Shown: positions 58,972 to 64,000 of the stretch, piece by piece | How positions within the stretch are numbered: position 1 is the first letter of the stretch | How the letters are laid out: each line of letters begins with the position of its first letter | Assembly (NCBI GenBank): GCA_029204225.1 | Contig: MU832189.1 | Location: 18,739 to 82,738 of the forward strand | Reading direction: 5' to 3' | From: Diphasiastrum complanatum | Taxonomy: Eukaryota > Streptophyta > Lycopodiopsida > Lycopodiales > Lycopodiaceae | DNA length: 64,000 nt | Position numbers and translations under genes: made by a program | Notes under the pieces: model-generated | The model's database searches: none | What the model saw: only the letters and a program-made list of their open reading frames with translations | What the model was told of the DNA's origin: nothing

Positions 58972-61900
58972 TTTCATGTTACACAAATTGAATGTCAAAA
59001 TTATAATAGATTAAACTTCAAGACTTGAAAAGAATTAGTGCTATCTATCTCATCTCCCTTTCCAAGGTATGGAGTTTTACTCCTACCAAATTCATATGTA
59101 GATTTTTAAATTCAAGAGCTAATGGATGATCTCAATTTTGTTATTCATGTGTGAATGTTGTTCCTTGTGTTTTTTTTTTCAATGCCAATGAATCAAATAT
59201 AAGATAACATTCTCTCTGATAACGATTTAATGCCGATAAAGTTATTTGACTCCATTATTCTGGCCTTTTAAATTATCATTCACTATTTTTTGATTGTTTG
59301 TGGGCGTTGGAAGTATTTTTAGTACAATGTTCCTAGTCCATTATCTTCAAAGTAAACATATCCAAATGATCTAGCTCTCATGTGGATGTTAAATATGTTA
59401 TCCTTCAATTGAATTTTTTGTAGATTTTCTAGAATAATTCTCTTTTTTGTAATAAGTGCAGTAAATTTTGCAAACATGATTTTTCTAAAGAGCTTTTTTT
59501 TTTCAGTTTGTATTTTGGTGAAAAAGGACAGATAAGAGTTTAAAACTAGCTTGAAGATGTATTTAGCACTAAATTTGTGAACATGTACGTGAAGTATATT
59601 GAGATTTATATAGATGAAACTCATGTTTGACTTCATAATAGAGGTCATTTCAATTTCTCATTCAAGTGCGTATATTTGGTTGAGGGTGGGGGAAACACAA
59701 TTCTAGTACCCTAGAAGTTGAAGGAGAACAATGAATCAATGAAACTCAAGTTGATACAAGGAGATTACAAACTCTTGTTTATAATGTCGAATGTCTAGTC
59801 ATCACATTGCAACCTGTCATGTCTCGTTGAGACTCCTTGCTCACTTTTAAAGAAGAAATTTTGACATACCTCAAATCGAGAGAGGTAGAACAACCGAACA
59901 GATGATGTAATTTATGAAATGGAAGGACAAGAGAAAGGAGGATCAAAGGGAGCATGTTAAATGGTGAGTGCTAAGAACAAGAGACAACTCCAAGTTGACA
60001 CAAAGAATGAAAAAAATGTTAGGGTAAAAAATAATATTGACTAACCCCTACTCGAGCAATAATTTGCTCCCCTCTATATGATTCCCAACGGTCACTACAC
60101 CCAACTCCAAATGAGTGTAACAAATAAATCCAAGAAAAAACTACTTAGAGCACATTACTTAGAGTGAACTTTCCTTAGATAAAGATGAATATTACTATAT
60201 ATACAAACATAGTAGACAATGAAGAGAAAATAAGGATGCGATGACTTGCTCGACCTAGATACATGTTGAAAAGTTCGCACAAATTGATCAAGGCTATGCT
60301 TGACCAGCATTATGACAAACAGCATAGCAAAAAACGTGAGTTTTCCCCAACAAACAAACAAGAACACAATGATCTTACTAGAAAGCAACACGCTGAAGTA
60401 AGAAAAAGGGTACCTACCCCTCGGGACCAAGTTTTTCGTGTATGTATTCATTATATTGAACACAACTTTTAAGTCATGAACAACGTGAATTGGCAATCTT
60501 GCAACCTTTGATGAATGAGAAGGAGCTTCTAAGTAATTCTTGGTCATTTGGTCTACTTAGGCAAGTCCAAGTTCGGATTATAACATTGTATGAGCATAGT
60601 CATGTATATGTTTGTTACTATGGCTATATGTATACTTGTATTGATCTTAAAGTTAAAAAGAAAAGAATGAAATATATTGATTGCTCCACGTGTTAGACTT
60701 TGCAGCAACCTACATGCAACCACCTCTTGATTAATCTAATTATGTAGACTATTATAGCCAATTTTCAATTGTGAGTAAAGAAAGTCCTCCCACCATCACT
60801 TAGTTTGAATCCTTCAATCTTCAATCTTCAATCAAACTACTCTTGCCATAGCCTTAGTCAAATCATGAATTCAATCTCAAACTAGCATTGCTAGTTGTAT
60901 CAAGCTTCTTTTCCTCATTGCATTATCTAAGGTATGTTATAGCAAATTGATTTGAGATCAATTAAGGTGAAAACTAGGATGGTAACATGATATCACTCAC
61001 ATATGCATCTTGGAAGGTATGGTAATATTACATGGTGAGAGTCTCATCAATGATGTGTATATGATACATGAACATACGGCAAGCAAAACAACCTCTTTAC
61101 CTCAAACCATTTTGACACTTTCAAGGCCTACTCAGTTATGTTTATAATTGCATCAAATCCCCTATCTACATTATTTAGAAATCCAAACGGTGCATCGTGA
61201 TCCTTTGATTGAGTTAAGATCAAGACCTTGCATGAAAGGATTAGCATGAAATTGGTATTTTCTTATTTATAAGTTTCACGTGATCTCTAGCTTTCATCCT
61301 CCATAGAGAGAAATCTTGTGAAACGTTAACAAGGAGTTAGTTGTCAATAGCCAACTTGTGCAACTGTCCACAAAGACCAGCACCAAAGACGAGCTCGACT
61401 TTAAATTATCATGACAAGTAGTCTTCCATACTTTAGATTAACATCTACAAGACAACGCAGTGTCTATCTTTGGTCTGATCCAGCTGCAGATTATAACGTT
61501 GACTCTATCCTCTGGAACACTTACCATGCCCTGTAAAGTTACTTGAGCCTGAGAACAAAAAACAAAAATCCACAATACAGATTGGCACAGATTCAACAAC
61601 ATATTTCCAACAAATCGTGATGCTTTCTTTGGCTTATTGGTTTAATTCTGGATTTTAATCTAAATTATAGTGTCTAAAATTGTCAAAGTTTCAAAACTTC
61701 CTCTTCCTATTTCTACTTTGTTTTCTAAAAGTTCAACAAATTAGTGGTTTTGTGAATTGTTTGCAAGAGCTCCATTCAACTTTGGAATAAATTTTTGGAT
61801 TGATTCAAATTATGAGAAAGTATGGTCAATACAGAATCTTTTATCATGTTGTTACGTCTTAAAATGCTCCACTAGTTTATGTGATTGATTGTCCAACAAT

Positions 61901-62029
61901 TAAAGAGATGCATGAGGGTGCCACCAGGCTCTCGGTGTTCCTTTCCTTGCATTTGACAAAAAATTACGACAAATGCTTGTCTGTAGATAACTCAGCTTCC
62001 TTCATATGTGTATTAGTCTGCAATTAACT
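58972..62029. other. A/T-rich sequence without recognisable genes
   Basis: About 3 kb. The open frames (for example 59319-59648 and 60155-60547 on minus) are low-complexity, match no family I know and have no supporting splice or composition signal. Confidence 0.4.
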
Positions 62030-63734
62030 GGAGAGCTCAAGAGTGATTTGCGGCACATGGCCACTTCTGCAGAGTTCACCGCCATGGACCTGTCCACGAC
62101 CCCAGAGGGCTTGGCCTTCCACGACATCTTATTCATGGAGCCTTTCTGGGTGGATATGCAGCAGCTAATGGACGTCATGCGCCCCATCTACTCTGTTCTG
62201 AGGCTCGTTGATCGCGAGGGGTGCACGATGGGCCTCATTTACGAGTTCATGGACCGCATAGGCGAGTCTCTCCAGCGTTTTGAGCTGGACCCTGCCAGGT
62301 ATAACTTTTTTCCGTCCCACCATCCTTGCTTCCATTTTGCAATCTGTTTCGTCTTGCTGCCGCAACACGATGGTATGTAACTGTTGCCTCCACGTGGTTT
62401 GGTCCAAGGGTTGGAGCCTATCAGGCACTTGTGGCAGCGACGCTGGGATAAGTTTCACCGGCCCATTCACAGTGTGGCCCACATATTGCATCCGCTGTTT
62501 CAGAGCGAGAGGCAGTACGACGATGCAGAGTTGCGTGTGGACTAGTTCGCATACATCCGCCTCCTCAACAGCGACACTGGTATCCGCAATAGGCTCGAGG
62601 TGCAGAGGCTCAGTTACAAGTAAACTCTTGATCTATCGTACGTTGTCGTTCGTTCAATTTCCCTGCGCGGGCTCAAGTGTACTCAAGCATATCGTTGCTC
62701 AACTGCAAGAACTCTCTAGGGCTGTTCAGCGAGGACCTTGCACGTGTTCGAGAGAACAGGCTCTTGCATGTATCATGGTGGGAGAGCTACGGCACTGGGC
62801 AGCCAGACCTGAGGATGCTCGCGCTCCGAGTCCTTTCACAGGTATGTTGTCTAATCTCATTCATCCAACCAGTTTTCGCATTTTCTCTGCAAGGTCGGTA
62901 CTCACTCGAGTTGTTGCCAATTAATGCAGGACTGTTTCACTTGCGTGTGCAAGCGGAACTAGTCAGCGTTCAGCCTTGTTCACACGAACAGACGGAACCG
63001 TCTGACGACGGAGCGATGCAATGACTTGGTGTACTGCAACACCAACACCAGGGTGGTTCGACGCATCACGGAGAGCATGAGGGCAGGAGGCGCACGCGCC
63101 CTACTGCTGCCGGTATATTTCATTGCTCTGTCGTTTTGCTTTCGTATTGATTTAAGACATTCAATTTAATGCCCTCATGGTTGCTTCGGCAATTCTCATG
63201 AATGACACAAGCAGGTCAATCCCGATGAGTGCCTAGTCGCAGCGGCCGATCATGAGGCAGAGCCAGAGGTTGATCCAGACGATGCCACTCGGGGTGATCC
63301 CGAGGATGATGCCGATGCTGATGCCGATGCCGATGAGACCACCCACCCTCCCTGCTGACGTTCCATTGCCCTCCTCTGATGATGAGCCCACATATGATTC
63401 AGACGAGACGGTCGACCTTGCAGGGGATGGTCCACGTGCCCCACCCAATACTCCCGCATCACGCCCCATTTCAGATGATGGATGGTCAGAGTTTGCGAGG
63501 GAGACAGAGGATGCTGCCCAGACACAGATAGCACAGAGACGACTCAGAGCATCACAGGCAGGCAGTTCTTCCCAGAGAAACCCCCCCCTTTGCAGAAGGA
63601 GACCCCCAAGCAAGAGTGTACCACAGAGGGTTCCTTCCGGCAGAGCCAAAGGCAGGCCAGCCAAGAAGGGACGCACTGATGATTTTTCTAGTCATCTCTT
63701 GGCAGGCGTTGACTCAAACTTAGAGGAGTCCTAG
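62030..63734 (+). pseudogene. hAT-B transposase, second copy, 5'-truncated
   Basis: It begins inside the core (GELKSDLRHMATSAEF) at about 62030, so the BED finger and both catalytic Asp are absent. Exons by comparison with the copy at 30-32.7 kb: to 62298, about 62409-62621, about 62729-62841, 62930-63112 and 63215-63734. The acceptor before the second is mutated (CCACAG to CCAAGG). TAG replaces Trp near 62544 (shared with the other copy) and near 62970 (KRNxSAFSLVHT). At the latter site the presumed catalytic Glu is Lys (CERNW to CKRNx), a G-to-A change. The last exon has a frameshift near 63330 and ends with a basic AT-hook-like GRAKGRPAKKGR. No terminal arrays or TA tracts flank it. Confidence 0.85.
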
Positions 63735-64000
63735 AGTGTTAGAAGTAATAAATGATAATGATAGTTTCTCATAGGTTACTTTGACCCAAAAGGTCGAGAC
63801 TTGTGTAACCATGGGTTAGGTTTATTATTTAGACCATGTTAAGTCAATTTTAGTTGAGTTGGACCCAATTTTGGTCCAGTAGTAATTCGTGGGTCCAAGT
63901 AAAGTCTAATTATGTTAAGGGACCCTATCTTGACTTTTGGGGGTGCCCTATAATTAGTAGTGGGTCTTGGAAAGTTCTAGAACTTAGAGTTTGGAAGAGT
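63735..64000. other. Unassigned sequence after the hAT-B fragment
   Basis: It begins TGTTAGAAGTAATAAATG near 63738 and could be the start of an LTR, but no partner lies in the window. No gene seen. Confidence 0.3.

Noticed and set aside
59319-60547. Minus frames of 109 and 130 codons in the 59-61 kb region
   Set aside because: A/T-rich, no recognisable motif, no splice context and no similarity to any family I know.

Overview
The window looks like nuclear DNA of a land plant, made almost entirely of nested and decayed transposable elements. Plant hallmarks are GT-AG introns, retroelement primer-binding sites complementary to initiator Met tRNA, TTTAGGG-type repeats, a nuclear tRNA-Ala(UGC), and a COX5C-like gene for the plant-type small subunit of cytochrome c oxidase. 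I cannot fix the species. The coding-region intron in COX5C and an EgtD-like methyltransferase fragment weakly favour a non-seed plant or another lineage outside the well-studied flowering plants.

Layout. 1-8475: an old plus-strand Ty3/gypsy element, split by a truncated minus-strand gypsy element (2712-7185) and with a 2 x 536-bp tandem duplication inside its left LTR. 8500-9655: a decayed copia pol. 9776-33773: the most unusual region, a train of six hAT-type elements abutting one another with only (TA)n tracts between them: MITE-B, MITE-A, full-length hAT-A copy 1, full-length hAT-A copy 2, hAT-B and a second MITE-B. hAT-A copy 2 is split by a young 6.2-kb chromodomain gypsy element (perfect 5-bp target duplication, LTRs about 1% different). 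34-36 kb: a tandem repeat and a two-exon methyltransferase-like gene fragment. 36-44 kb: simple tandem repeats, a SINE-like sequence, and a complete but decayed Ty1/copia element (37942-43796, TSD GCAAC) inserted near an older copia RNase H remnant. 46-48.4 kb: a minisatellite, a SINE-like sequence and the COX5C gene. 48.4-57.4 kb: nested copia-type LTR pieces, including a non-autonomous element with an unbroken 704-codon gag-protease frame. 58899-58971: tRNA-Ala. 62030-63734: a 5'-truncated hAT-B transposase.

The hAT elements. With the gypsy insertion and one target duplicate removed, copy 2 of hAT-A is about 6227 bp against 6235 bp for copy 1, which supports the boundaries given here. Each carries a four-exon transposase gene (BED zinc finger, long Pro-rich linker, DUF659/hAT catalytic core, C-terminal dimerisation block, AT-hook-like tail) and, convergent with it near the right end, a small gene for a highly charged protein. 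Differences between the two copies of the small gene are often synonymous in its own frame. The termini are dense GGTACC palindrome arrays in hAT-A and GGACGCGTCC-type arrays in hAT-B. Both families sit in (TA)n. I infer that (TA)n is the preferred target and that each insertion leaves TA repeats that can receive the next element.

Most premature stops in the old elements are TGG to TAG/TGA, CAG to TAG or CGA to TGA, as expected for methylation-driven decay of silenced repeats. COX5C and the tRNA are the only loci that look like ordinary working host genes.
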